Source of the DNA: Gnetum montanum
Lineage: Eukaryota; Streptophyta; Gnetopsida; Gnetales; Gnetaceae
Direction: 5' to 3'
Length of the DNA stretch: 64,000 nucleotides
Assembly (NCBI GenBank): GCA_015680685.1
Contig: MNCI01008953.1
Span: 302,733-366,732 of the forward strand
Numbering within the stretch: the stretch's first letter is position 1; every line of letters begins with the position of its first letter. Under the pieces are notes generated by a model. The model did no database searches and was not told the origin of the DNA. It worked only from the letters and a program-made list of their open reading frames with translations. Of this stretch, positions 24,211 through 35,351 are shown piece after piece. A program made the translations under genes and the position numbers.

Positions 24211-25069
24211 AGCCTCCAAATCGGCTCAAAATAGATGTGCAAAACTTTCTCAACCTCAGGCATGCAGATCCACTTTGAAAATGGGTCTCACAAGTCAAAA
24301 ATGGGCTCAAAATGCATCATAAACATTGGACATGCTGGCACACTGACACCAGCATATGCACAATGTATACACTTGGACACGCTGGACGCCAGATGCTGAT
24401 GCCTGGACATGCTACAGATGTACCAGAGCTAGATCGATGCATGTTGGAGGCCTTGGCAGAGCAAAAATAGCATAGAACTACAGATCTAGAGGCCAGACAT
24501 CTAGATCCACTCTTGTACTTTAACATTCTTTGCACATTTTGCATTTTGTAGCATATCAAACTCTTACGCTGTGGATTACACATGCTAGCAGAAGAGATCT
24601 TGGTTTTACGCTGCACCCTGTACATTGTAAAATTCTGTGCATCTGGTCAAACTGTTCACACTTGTCACCCAATTGGCATTTCCTACATTCGGTAACCATG
24701 GATCTTCCACAAAGATCTGAATCCCATGCTCAAACCTGCATAAATACCTCGATCTCACACTAAACCAAGGTTGGCAATTTTGGGGGCATGAAGATCTAGA
24801 AGGTTGGCAAATTTTGGGGGCATCAAGATCTAGAAGGTTGGCAATTCTAAACACACAAGAGCATAGAATGCTGGGCAAATTTGCCATACAAAACTTGGTG
24901 ATGCTGAGCAACTTTGAGCATCCAAATCTCACACATTGGACACTTTGGAGTTAGAAACCTACACTCTTCCAGCATCTGCAACACCTTTCACATCGGGGCT
25001 AAACATTCACCTTGCAATCATTCTACAACTACATTCTGACCAGTGCACTTCTTTGTAATTTTCAATCAA

Positions 25070-25077
25070 TATAAATA
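25070..25077 (+). promoter_or_regulatory. TATA box of the B LTR
   Basis: TATAAATA in the context caatcaaTATAAATAgtt, conserved at 44831 in the right LTR. It would place the U3/R border about 280 bases before the LTR end. Confidence 0.6.
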
Positions 25078-25385
25078 GTTACATTTTTGCCAATCATATT
25101 TACAGTTTACATTGTTTTTTCTTTACGCTATTTACACGTTTTTTGTGCTTGTCCATGTTTATGTTTGCATATTTTAACATTTGTTTACGATAACTCGATG
25201 CACTGCCATTGCGTACACTAGGGGAAGTTCTTGTTTGATCTGCATGCAGACCATCCAAGGCACTCTGCCTTCATTTTTCTAGCTTGCCCTCACACGAAGG
25301 TAGCGTTTGCTGTATCTCTCCAGGGATCTTTAGGCATTCATTTTTCTTCCAACCTTACACCGACGATTTCAGACAGTACAGTTTT

Positions 25386-25405
25386 TGGCACTAGAAGTAG
25401 TGGCC
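25386..25405 (+). promoter_or_regulatory. primer binding site of B
   Basis: TGGCACTAGAAGTAGTGGCC begins five bases after the LTR end. It shares TGGCACTAGAAG with A and TGGCGCTAGAAG with X. The matching tRNA was not identified. Confidence 0.8.
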
Positions 25406-25667
25406 CTTCTGTTTGCATTCCATTTGCTTGTCCATAGCATCCAGCATCTGGCATACAGTGTCCACACACTGTACCCCTGTGTACACACACTCCCATCAAC
25501 TTGCACATGCTGCCCCCTACTCATAGAATCCATCTAAACTCTGTTCTTGGCTTGCACATGCTGTCCTCTGCTAGCACATGCTGTAGAATCTGTCTAGAAT
25601 CCTATCCCTAACATACACACGCTGTGCCTTAGCCTTAGACACTGTACCTAGTTTCCACACACTAGAA

Positions 25668-26043
25668 AGTTAGTCACGCTGTAGTTAGTCACGCTGGATA
25701 GCTGGTCATGTTGGACAGTTGGTCACGCTGGGCAGTTAGTCACGCTGCAATTAGTCACGTTGGATAGTTGGTCAAGTTGGATAGTTAGTCACAATGCAGT
25801 TAGTCACGTTGGATAATTAGTCACGCTAGAAATTTGGTCACGCTGGACAGTTAGTCATGCTGCAGTTGGTCACGTCAGATAGTTAGTCACGCTGGACAGT
25901 TGATCATGTTGGATAATTAGTCACGCTGGACAGTTAGTCATGCTGTAGTTAGTCACGCTACAGTTGGTCATGCTAGATAGTTGGTCATGCTATAGTTGGT
26001 CACATTGGACAATTGGTCACACTGGATAGTTAGTCATGCTACA
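25668..26043 (+). repeat. leader tandem repeat array of B
   Basis: About two dozen short units of the form agttggTCACGCTGgac, roughly 14-18 bases each, lie between the PBS and the gag ATG. The unit is the same TCACGCTG word that forms the hairpins in the LTR. The neighbouring 25406-25667 has no gene. Confidence 0.85.
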
Positions 26044-26148
26044 TAGACTGTAGTCCAGTCACATTGCACACGCTGCACCCTCAGCCTGGACCACATGTTG
26101 CACTTGTTGCCTTGTTGCCTTGTCCGTACACTGCCCAGTCACATTGCC

Positions 26149-28211
26149 ATGAAGTCTTCCCAGATCTCTAGTGCACATGCCCACGTAATCCTCACACAAG
26201 AACTATATAACTACATCTATGTGAAGATTGAGGCCAACCTTCCCATTGACCAGATAGAGAAGGAAACGAAATGAAACTTTGAGCGCATATACATGGGGAT
26301 CATGAATTCACTCCCTTCATATATGACATCATCCCTCTTTCTGAGCCCTAGCACCAACTCATCTCCCAGCTCCTTATGGCAAGGAGCCAAAACTCACGGT
26401 GACCCACTGAGGAGCCCCAAAACCAAGACGAGGAAGATGACTTCACGGCACAACCTAAACATGAGGATTCGTATTACTCCCTCACTCCCCGTGCCTACGT
26501 GAACCCATCATTCCACCCTTGGGTGGGATAGATGGCCCCTTACCAAGTGTCAATGAGCACACAAACACTGGTATCTAGACAAAGATTACCCACATCCATC
26601 TCCACCTAGTACATACCGCACGTGCAAACACATGGAGCTTCTTTAATCACTACAGCTGTGCACATCTAGGGTGTCACTTCACAGTTTGTGGCTAGGCAAG
26701 AAACCATACCCCTTATTCAAAAACCCACTCACTTCAATGTGTCACACCTCGCAACCACAAATCTAAACGTTGCTCCACAGCAACAAATGACAACCCAACA
26801 ACCTCCCCACCCAACTAATCTGCCTACCACCAAAGAGTGGGCAAAAGCCAAAAGGAATGATCCAAGCGTTAGCTGAAGAGGTAAGGCACCTCAAAATGGC
26901 AAACACTGAACAAGTTAAAGTACTAGAATTCTACCAAGATGATCCAATTAGCTCTTCAATGCCACCGTTAGCTTTACTGAAGGGAATCACACTTCCATAG
27001 TTAACCAAGTACAATGGGAAGGGAGACCCGAACGCTCACTTGGTAACATTCCGATCAGAGACCCTACTGCTTCAAGCTTAGCTCCACACAATCCTACACA
27101 TGTTCGCCATGTCCCTAACAGACAGTGCCTTAGACTAGTACCGAGCCCTGCCCCGTAACTGTATATCCTCTCTGGAGGATCTGTTACATCAATTCGTCAC
27201 CCAGTTTAAGTACAACCTCAAGCCTGAGGCCACACTAGACACTTTGATACAGGTGAAATAGGCACCACTAGAGCCTATGCAGAAGTTCATTCAATGATGG
27301 AGCATAGCCCTTAATGAACTTCATGAGACTATTCCTGAAACGTATTTGCTTACGATTTTGATGGAAGCCGTGAATGACTTCGTTAAGTCAAAAATGTACT
27401 ACCTAAGCACTCAAACGTTGAGCCAATCATTCACATAGATCAAGAACATAGAACAAGCTGCACAAACCAACAATGATCTCGCCTATGTGGCTTCCAAGAA
27501 CCAACACATTTCCAAACAACAAACAACAACGGAAACTGTAGCCACAAGCACAAAAACAACAAACACTAGTACCAAACTGCCCGCAATGACAGGGGCCACC
27601 CCAAGGCCCAACTTTTAGTGAAAGGATCACTCTAAGTATATGCTGCTACCCACGCGACCCTCTGAACTACTAGAGCAACTCCTCAAAACTAGGCAAATCC
27701 AATACAAACAAGTGGCGAAGAATGCCTGCCGAAGACATGACAAGTACTGTGAGCTACTAAGGAACCCCACCTTAGTAGCACCAAATGAGCCCCTGGTTCC
27801 ACGACATTTCAAGTTAGACCAATTTTGTCACTACCACCAGATGTCTGGTCACAACACGAACACCTGCCGTGTGTTACAGGATGATCTACAAGCAATGATA
27901 GAATGGGGAAAACTGAACGTCAACACCCTGAATCAACCTAGCACAGATGATGCTTCCCATGTCATAAAATCCATTGGCATAGATAGTAAGCCTAAATCTA
28001 TGTGGCAACCTTTTTGTGATTCGTGTGCCTCAGAGTAAGGCAAAAATCCCCTACACCTCCACGAGCAAGAGGCCTATCACCTTGAGCACCTGCAAAATCT
28101 TTCATGGTTAAAGTACCACCACAATTATCTGCTAAGATGTTAAACTGGCATGATGCACCGACCACAACCACAAAGAAACCTTTTGTCATCAAGGTGCCAC
28201 AAAAAGGTAGT
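26149..28211 (+). pseudogene. element B gag
   Basis: The ATG at 26149 opens a frame (MKSSQISSAHAHV, then LYNYIYVKIEANLP) that corresponds to the start of gag in A (LYNFLYAKV.ANLP). The retrotransposon gag domain runs from TKYNGKGDPNAHLVTF (about 27.0 kb) to about 27.44 kb. An open stretch at 27640-28038 contains an intact knuckle-like motif CHYHQMSGHNTNTC with C-H-H-C-type spacing. Several stops (at least some Trp codons changed to TAG) break the frame. Gag would form the particle and bind RNA. The coding sequence is cut by element X after 28211 and continues at 39847. Confidence 0.85.
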
Positions 28212-28212
28212 N
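28212..28212. other. assembly gap mark (single N)
   Basis: This is the only ambiguous base in the window. It sits exactly where the first 1143 bp of the left LTR of X should be, so the N likely stands for missing sequence of unknown true length. Confidence 0.8.
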
Positions 28213-30101
28213 CTCTTCTCCCAAGACTCAAAGTGTCTCCAAGAGCCCAAGTGCTAACTAGTAGTCTTCAAAATGTGGTGTATGAGACCCCAAGTGTGAT
28301 GTGAGAAGTCCTTATCCAATGTGATGTGAGAAGTGATTATTCTTCCTTGACCCTTGAAGCCTTTTTATAGGGTTCCAAGGTAGGTAGGGAAGTTACATAT
28401 TCAAAAATATCTCACCTAACTTCTCTCCCAAGTAACTTGGCCAACCAATTAGGAGATTACTTGCCCAACAAGTTAGGAGGTTACTTGCCCAACAAGTTAG
28501 GTAAGTTACAACAATTTTGGGTGGTTTTAACCACAAAAGAGATAAAAAGGCTACAATTGACAAATGGTCTTGGTGGTTGCAATATTATAGGAAATTAAAA
28601 TATAATTTCTAAAATACATAGGAATACAAGCTATAGTGGCAACTTACTTCATACACATATATATCTTTTTAATTTTGCCTCTTTAAAATGAGATCTCAAG
28701 TCTTCTAAGTGGTGTATAAGACTTCCAAAAAAAATGAGATTCTCCTCTTCTTAGGAAAAATATCCCAAAAATATCTCTAAAATATCTCTACTATCTTCTC
28801 TCTTAAGTAATTTGACCAACCAATAGGAGATTGTTGGCTAAAATATCTTAGCTAACTTTACTCCCAAGTTAAGAAGTTACAACTTACTCATGTAATTTAG
28901 GAGAGATTTATTCTTGGGAAGTTATATTTTATACCTTTAAATATTACAAACATATTTAAAAATGTGAATATTAATTTTAACATGTTTGTAAGCGCTTTTA
29001 TTAATCAACAATGTTTTGGAAGTCGTGAGATAAATTTTAAGAAGACGTAAGTTTATAACTGGGGCTTCACATGTGCATATGGTTTTGTAGGTTATATAAA
29101 AAATTTTAAAATTTTATCTGCAGACTCCGGTTCACCAGCATCGGTCAGAAATATCTCTGGACAGTTATCCTGATGTGCTCCCGTGTCCCTGTTGCCATCT
29201 CCATCGGACTGGTATGCGATGCCGAATGCATCGGCATTGGTCATGGCTGTTGTTTGAAGGTAAGTTGCAGGACATACTGCCTAAAATTCGAAATGAATCT
29301 TTTGGAAGGAAGAAGCCCTGTTGTAGCGATGAAATAACTACACAAATTTTTTTTTGAAGTTGCAGGGATGAACCAGAAACGCACCTGTTCGTTGTTTGCC
29401 CTTCGCTCTCTGCCTTTTGTCCTCTGGTTTATTATTTTTTGTTTCCTGCAGTGCATTCATGGATGCGCGGGACAAAACCCCAAAAAACGTAGATTTCAAT
29501 TTGGGTTTTTGTTTATGCGTCCTGCGTTTGCGTTGGTGCTGTCGTTATTATCTTCAGCTGCCTTCGTGCACCTGCTGCCTGCGTGTTCTATTGGAGCCAT
29601 TTCCTGAATTAACCCTGCCGGAACAGACCCACGAATTCCCAAGAATGCCGAAACAAATCATTAACAGAATCTGTGAACAGGGCTGCGATTTTCTGCAGTC
29701 ATTCAGAGCAAATTAGGGCTGTGATTTTCTGAAAATTAGGGTCGTGATACATTTGCAAGATAATTTGTGTTGTTGGTATGCCTTCATTAGATCCACGCCC
29801 AGGAATTCCATTTTTCAGTTTGCTGTACCGTGTGAGTAAATCTCCAAACCGTAAACTAAAATATTTGCATCTTTCGAACATATTTTATTTCCTTTGAAAG
29901 GTAACGGATGCTTGATGATGTCACCAATTTTTGGTTCAAAGTTACTTCACATCAAACCTATCATCTCATTAAAATTTTAATTTACTCCACAAAGCTTTAA
30001 CATGCCCACAGGCCTTGAATATAACTTTGATAATTCTTGTAACTCACCAAACTCAAAGCCCTGAATCTTACTATTCCATAAAATGGCCAAATGCATCAAC
30101 A
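28213..30101 (-). repeat. 3' LTR of X (incomplete)
   Basis: 1889 bp, matching 37956-39846 with about 2% differences in the part I counted. The portion equivalent to 36813-37955 is missing at the N. It ends ...catcaaca on the plus strand, next to the PPT. It contains the CTATAAAAAGG box (minus) at 28360-28370. Confidence 0.93.
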
Positions 30102-30120
30102 TTTTTGCCCCCTTAAAAAC
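30102..30120 (-). promoter_or_regulatory. polypurine tract of X
   Basis: On the minus strand the sequence ttttaagggggcaaaaa directly precedes the TG of the 3' LTR, the expected plus-strand primer. No stem-loop like that of A, B and D is visible here. Confidence 0.8.
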
Positions 30121-30326
30121 TCAAAGAAATTTTTTCTTCACTATGAAATTGAAACATACTAAAATTCTTATTGAATTTTTACATTCAAAAGAAATCTTTT
30201 TTTGAGGAAAATTCCCATTTAACATAAGGTGTAATGGGACAAAAACCTCATTCCTAGGAGAAAATCAAATTGTACATAACAGCTATACATTATCAAGTCC
30301 TTCATGGACTATCCTTGGGATGGAAA

Positions 30327-30821
30327 CTAAATTGTGAGGGTTACCCTAGTGGAAATCCTCATCTCCTTCACCTTTTCATAGGTGATTTCTGATGTGATGT
30401 AGGCGGTCTTGTTATCTTCTTGTTTGGTGGAGCTCTCACCTTGATCTAATGAAGCTTTCTCTTCAAGCCTTTCTTCACTTTCTTTTTGGGAGGAGTTCTG
30501 TTGTTCTTCTTCATTGACTCCTTCATTCTCTTCTTGAGTGGCCAAAGCTTCTCCCCATCTCCATGATGATTTTCCATGAGTTGGTGGCTCTTTTTATTTT
30601 TCTTCATCTTTGGAGCAATCTTGATATTGCCCCCAAATATTGGACTCAATATCCAAACCCCAAGTGAGAAAGGAAAATTCATCGGATAGCCAAGCCATAA
30701 AAGGGCACTCCTTTGGAGCTCCACAAGATTTAGCCTTTAGATAGGTCTTCAATACATGCTCAGGGCAACATCCCATCACATATGGAATAAAAGGCTTTCT
30801 CATTGCTCTCTTAAACTCCAT
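30327..30821 (-). CDS. small 3' ORF of X, one in-frame stop, unknown function
   Basis: From ATG at 30821 the frame runs 164 codons to a stop at 30327, interrupted once by TAA at about 30596. The first 75 residues look globular (MEFKRAMRKPFIPYVMGCC, two adjacent Cys, CGAPKECPF, several aromatic residues). The second part (from MATQEENEGVNEEEQQ) is highly acidic and Gln/Ser-rich. It lies downstream of integrase, the place where env-like or accessory ORFs sit in some plant gypsy elements, but there is no membrane segment and I do not recognise the family. It may be a pseudogene by one mutation. The stretches on both sides (30121-30326 and 30822-31166) hold no other gene. Confidence 0.5.
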
Positions 30822-31166
30822 TAGCTCTCTCTAATCTTCACTACCAAACTTGACATGAAAGATGATGAAATCTTAAACAATCTAACCCTCCTTTTATAGG
30901 TGCCTAAATGTTTAACTTCCATCCATGTGTCTCCAACCAAGCTTCCTTATTTTTAGGCTTTCAAAACATTTGTCACAATCCTCTCCAATTGGTGGATTAG
31001 TCACCTTCCCCACTTGTCAAATTTGTAGAATTCCACTTGTTTTACTTGTAGGCTTCCACTTGCCTCATTTGAAGGAAAGATAATGTTTCAAATATAAATA
31101 AAGCATAATTACTAGTAATATTTACATAATACTATATACATATGTTATTTTTGTGTCATAACATCT

Positions 31167-34100
31167 TCAAGTTGTATGCAATTGTCCCAAATAATGTTTT
31201 ATATGCAAAACATTATATGGAAATTGCAATTCCATGCCATCCAAGGTTGATAATTTGTAAGTATCCTCTGATAATTGCTTTGTAATTTGAAAGGGACCAG
31301 TCCATGTCGGTGTAAACTTATTTGGTTTCTTCATATTCCATAATAAGACAAGGTCTCCTATCTTGAAATTCCTTTTCAAAGATTTCCTATCAAACCATCT
31401 TTTGACTTGAGAGGTATTTCGTAACAAATTATCCCTTGCTTTATCTACTTCAGCTTCTCTTTTAATAAGCAAAGTCATGAAACTTCTATCTTTATCAGTC
31501 TTTTCACTATATCTTTGTACAAATTCAGAAGCTGAGCTTATAATCTTGTTTGTAATTCTTGCTGGTAAACCATAGACTAAGTTATATGGTGATGTCCCAA
31601 TAGCTTTCTTAAATCTAATTCGATCTGACCATAATGCGGATTGTAGATAATCAATCCAATTTCCTGGATTCCCATCCATTGATTTCTTGATATAAGCGAT
31701 AAGCTTCTTATTAGTGGATTCCGCTAAACCATTTCCTTGAGGATAATAATTTGATGAAGAAAATAAGAAAATAGATCTTTCAGATGCCCATCTAATAAAC
31801 TCTTCGGATTTGAAGGCGGGTCCATTGTCTGACACTAACACTTCGGGTACACCAAATCTACTTAGAATGTGGTCGTCTAAAAACTTAATCACGTCTGATG
31901 CTGAACTTCCTCTTAGAGCCTTTGCTTCAGACCATTTAGTAAAATAATCAGTAGCTGTGAGAATAAACTTGTGTCCAGCTCTTGAAGGAGTAATTGTACC
32001 GATAAAATCCAAACCCCATTGCTGAAATGGTCTATCCGCAACTACTGGTTTTAAAGGGGCTCTAGCCCTTTTAATCTTGGGTCCATGAACTTGACATTTA
32101 TAGCATTTTTGAATCTTTGAACTAATGTCTTGATACATGGAAGGCCAGTAATATCCATATCGAAGTATATGTTGCATAGTTGACTTAGGGGATTCATAAA
32201 ATAAATTCAAATGATCATGAAATTGTTCCAAAATGAAACTAATTTGATCATTATGAACACATTCTAATAGAACTCCCCGAAAATCCTTTCGATATAATAT
32301 ACCATCTTTAACAACAAATCTTCGTGCTTTTTTGAAGAAAGCTCTCTTTTGACTTGCAGTTAAATTATTTGGGATTTTTCTAATAGTAAGAAACTTTAGA
32401 ATATCATCATACCAATTCTCTTCATGAATGTCAAGTGTATAAACTTCACTTTCTTTAGTCATTAACCTGGCTAGTCCCATTCCCTTAATCGTCTTGCATA
32501 TTTCTAATGAAAATATGAAACTTTGCAACTTTATAAGCCATTTTCCTCTTTTCAATCCAATCTCATTTTGGGATAGGAATCGCTTGACTGCAGGTTCAAT
32601 TAGCATAATGTGAACTAATGAACTCTCCAAATAATATTTAAAATGTTGAAGTGCTTTGATGACTGCGAAAGCTTGCTTCTCTAAGTCTGAATAATTTAAC
32701 TCTGAACCTTTCATCTGATACCCAAAGAATCCAATTGGTTCATCTTGACCTTCACTATCTTTTTGAGTAAGAACAGCGGCGATAGAATCATTTGAAGCAA
32801 AAGAGTATAACCAAAAATCCTCTTTAAGTCTAGGCTTTACCAAATATGGAGCCTCTTGTATAGCCTTTTTGATTTCTGATAACGCTCTTTCTGACTCTGG
32901 TGTTTTCTCTACTTGGACGTCCTTTTTTAGCATATGCATCAAAGGTTTAGTAATTTCAGTAAACCCGGGGATGAACTTTTTCACAAAGTTTATCTTCCCA
33001 AAGAAAGATCTAAGAGATTTCTTACTTGTGGGATGCTCAATATTCTGTACTGCTTGAATTCGGGAATTGTCTATGGCAATCCCTTCTTGACATATCACAT
33101 GGCCTAATAAACTTCCAGATTTAACCCCAAAGATACACTTCTTAGGATTTAATGAAATACCAAACTCACGGCATCTGTCGAAAACTTGCTGAAGATGATC
33201 GATATGATCTTCTTTCTTCTTTGAAAATACTGTAATATCATCCAAATAAACCACCACGAATTTGCCTAATAAATCCTTAAATGCTAAATCCATTGCTCTT
33301 TGAAAAGTAGCTCCGGCATTTGACAATCCGAATGGCATTCTTTGGTAAGCGAAAGTTCCCCATTTAGTGATAAATGATGTTTTGTATCTATCATTCTTAT
33401 CTACCACGATTTGATTATAACCTGAGAAACCGTCTAGGAAGGAATATGCTTGGCAACCTGAGACTTTAATAAGCATCTCATCAATTCTCGGAAGTGGATA
33501 CTTATCTTTCTTTGAAGCATCATTTAGATTTCTAAAGTCTACACAGAGTCGTATATCACCATTTTTCTTTCTTACTGGGACAAGGTTAGCAAGCCATGTC
33601 GAATATCGTACTGGATATATGATTTGTGCTTGCAACAACTTCTTGATTTCAGCTTCCATAGCTGGTTCAAATGATGGATTAAATTTCCTTTGTTTTTGCT
33701 TGACTGTTTTGCAACCTTCTATTAAAGGAATCTTATGTGTCATCACATCTTGCCTAAAAGCTTTAAGATCATCATAAGACCAAGCAAAATTGTCCAAATT
33801 ATTTCTTAGACATGTTAACAAGTTTTGCTTGAAACTCGAATCTCTTTCCTTTGTAACATTCAACATCTTTGGCATCTTGTCTAATCCAAAATTCACTACC
33901 TCGAAAGCTTGACTATCTGGGTTTTGTATATCCTTTCCAGTAAGTAAATTTTTCTTGAACTCATGTTCCAAGTCAATCATTTTTTTTGGAATAAAATTAG
34001 CTTTGGAATTTGATGACGTTTCAGGTATCACTTGACCCTCAAATTCTTGTTTATTTTTCATAAATCTTAGTACTTGATCATCATCTTCAAATACTTGTAA

Positions 34101-35066
34101 ATGTCTTATATTATCTGGTACTGATGGCTGATGTTCTTCTTCAATCATGACATCTTTGTAACTTTCTAATAATTGCATATCCAATGTTGAAGCTGCCTTT
34201 GCCAAATCGTCTGCTATAAGATTCTCTGCTCTGTTTATATGCTCTATTTGGCAATGTTGAAACTGATCTAACATCTTACAAGCAAGTTGCTTATAAGGTC
34301 TTAAGAATGAGCTCTTTACAACACAGTTACCTTTTACTTGTTCACAGACTAATCTTGAGTCTCCTTTTATAGTGATTTCTTTGATCTTTTTGTCTAGAGC
34401 TATTCTCATACCAATGCATAAAGCTTCATACTCAGCCTTGTTGTTAGTACAAGGAAAAGATAAATGAATTGCCTTGAGAATTTCAGGTGTACCATTCTTG
34501 AATATAACTATTCCGACTCCTGCACCTTTTGAATTACATGAACCATCAAAGTATAACTCCCATTTATCTTCTTGCTTTGATTGTTCTTTTTCAGGACTAT
34601 AACTTTCTTGGAGTGTACAAATTTTGTTTTCAACACCTCCTTTTTCAACCATTTTACTTTTTCCATTTGAAGTAATGTTATCAATCATCAAAGGTTCACT
34701 ATAGATGTATATTTGATTTGGTTCTCCTTTCCAAGGTAACCACATGTGAGAATAATCTGTTGATATGTAACCTGAGAAATTCTTGCTCCAACTTCTACTC
34801 AATAAGAGACTATGTGAATCTGGTATGTCTGCCACTTGAATAGTTACTCTACTTCTGATGCGGGGTTCAGAAGCAATTTCCAATAGAACATTTGGTAATT
34901 GACCCACAATCTTCACTCTACTTTTATCCACTTGAACAATCTTTCTATTTGATTTTTCAGGAATCAAACCAAGTTTCTTACATATAGACAATGGCATTAT
35001 AGTAGACTTAGCTCCAGAATCAATCAAACAATTGTGTAAAAATTTATCCTTTAATTTCATTGTCAA
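31167..35066 (-). CDS. X pol: PR-aRH-RT-gRH-IN polyprotein, 1299 aa
   Basis: Residues 1-110 are a retropepsin with LIDSGAK (Asp16). Residues 168-295 are an archaeal/plant-type RNase H with YFDGSCNSKGAG (Asp174), NNKAEYEAL (Glu212), KGDSRLV (Asp236) and ENLIADDLAK (Asp286/287). Residues about 455-660 are RT with FLDGFSGYNQI, MPFGLSNAGATFQ and catalytic YLDD (607-610). Residues 750-870 are a gypsy RNase H that keeps Glu796 but has lost both Asp motifs. Residues 940-995 are the integrase zinc finger with Cys988 and Cys991. The core has Asp1020, Asp1080 and Glu1116 (35-residue spacing), followed by a C-terminal domain (FKIGDLVLLW, WTGPFQI). Intact over 3.9 kb. The listed ATG is probably not the real start, because gag and the linker lie upstream in the same frame, separated by stops. 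The RNase H order is unusual. Confidence 0.95.
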   Translation of the reverse strand: MTMKLKDKFLHNCLIDSGAKSTIMPLSICKKLGLIPEKSNRKIVQVDKSRVKIVGQLPNVLLEIASEPRIRSRVTIQVADIPDSHSLLLSRSWSKNFSGYISTDYSHMWLPWKGEPNQIYIYSEPLMIDNITSNGKSKMVEKGGVENKICTLQESYSPEKEQSKQEDKWELYFDGSCNSKGAGVGIVIFKNGTPEILKAIHLSFPCTNNKAEYEALCIGMRIALDKKIKEITIKGDSRLVCEQVKGNCVVKSSFLRPYKQLACKMLDQFQHCQIEHINRAENLIADDLAKAASTLDMQLLESYKDVMIEEEHQPSVPDNIRHLQVFEDDDQVLRFMKNKQEFEGQVIPETSSNSKANFIPKKMIDLEHEFKKNLLTGKDIQNPDSQAFEVVNFGLDKMPKMLNVTKERDSSFKQNLLTCLRNNLDNFAWSYDDLKAFRQDVMTHKIPLIEGCKTVKQKQRKFNPSFEPAMEAEIKKLLQAQIIYPVRYSTWLANLVPVRKKNGDIRLCVDFRNLNDASKKDKYPLPRIDEMLIKVSGCQAYSFLDGFSGYNQIVVDKNDRYKTSFITKWGTFAYQRMPFGLSNAGATFQRAMDLAFKDLLGKFVVVYLDDITVFSKKKEDHIDHLQQVFDRCREFGISLNPKKCIFGVKSGSLLGHVICQEGIAIDNSRIQAVQNIEHPTSKKSLRSFFGKINFVKKFIPGFTEITKPLMHMLKKDVQVEKTPESERALSEIKKAIQEAPYLVKPRLKEDFWLYSFASNDSIAAVLTQKDSEGQDEPIGFFGYQMKGSELNYSDLEKQAFAVIKALQHFKYYLESSLVHIMLIEPAVKRFLSQNEIGLKRGKWLIKLQSFIFSLEICKTIKGMGLARLMTKESEVYTLDIHEENWYDDILKFLTIRKIPNNLTASQKRAFFKKARRFVVKDGILYRKDFRGVLLECVHNDQISFILEQFHDHLNLFYESPKSTMQHILRYGYYWPSMYQDISSKIQKCYKCQVHGPKIKRARAPLKPVVADRPFQQWGLDFIGTITPSRAGHKFILTATDYFTKWSEAKALRGSSASDVIKFLDDHILSRFGVPEVLVSDNGPAFKSEEFIRWASERSIFLFSSSNYYPQGNGLAESTNKKLIAYIKKSMDGNPGNWIDYLQSALWSDRIRFKKAIGTSPYNLVYGLPARITNKIISSASEFVQRYSEKTDKDRSFMTLLIKREAEVDKARDNLLRNTSQVKRWFDRKSLKRNFKIGDLVLLWNMKKPNKFTPTWTGPFQITKQLSEDTYKLSTLDGMELQFPYNVLHIKHYLGQLHTT

Positions 35067-35351
35067 AAAGAAAGGAGGAGCTTACTTATCATAAGAAGTC
35101 TTCAATTTCTCATCATTACTAGATACATAACTTAACTCTGATTCTCTAGCTCTCCTTTTACCTTTAATTAATTCTAAAGCCTTTCTTTGCTGATCTCCTA
35201 TTTGAAGCAACTGATAGAGGCTAATATTGGCTTTAACATGTTTAAGGTCTTCAATCAAATCATATTCTCCATCACCAATAAAGCTTGATCTCTTTATCCA
35301 TTTATTAAAAGACTGATTTGGAGTGCTTTGCTCCACTCGATTGTCTTTACC
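35067..35351 (-). CDS. X pre-protease linker (same frame as pol)
   Basis: 84-codon segment between two TAA codons, in frame with pol, which follows after five further codons (APPFFL...). It contains YDLIEDLKHVKANISLYQLL, a motif commonly seen just before the protease in plant Tat/Athila-type elements. No ATG opens it (its first possible start is GTG), so it is best read as part of one gag-pol frame. Confidence 0.75.

Larger units (their letters stand above)
23009..25380 (+). repeat. 5' LTR of element B
   Basis: 2372 bp, TGAAAAGACC to GACAGTACA, matching 42786-45140 along its whole length. It carries an array of GGTCACGCTG hairpins (23.19-24.2 kb) and a TATA box at 25070. Confidence 0.92.

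Noticed and set aside
32869-33057. Plus-strand ORF inside X pol
   Set aside because: It is a shadow of the intact pol frame on the other strand.
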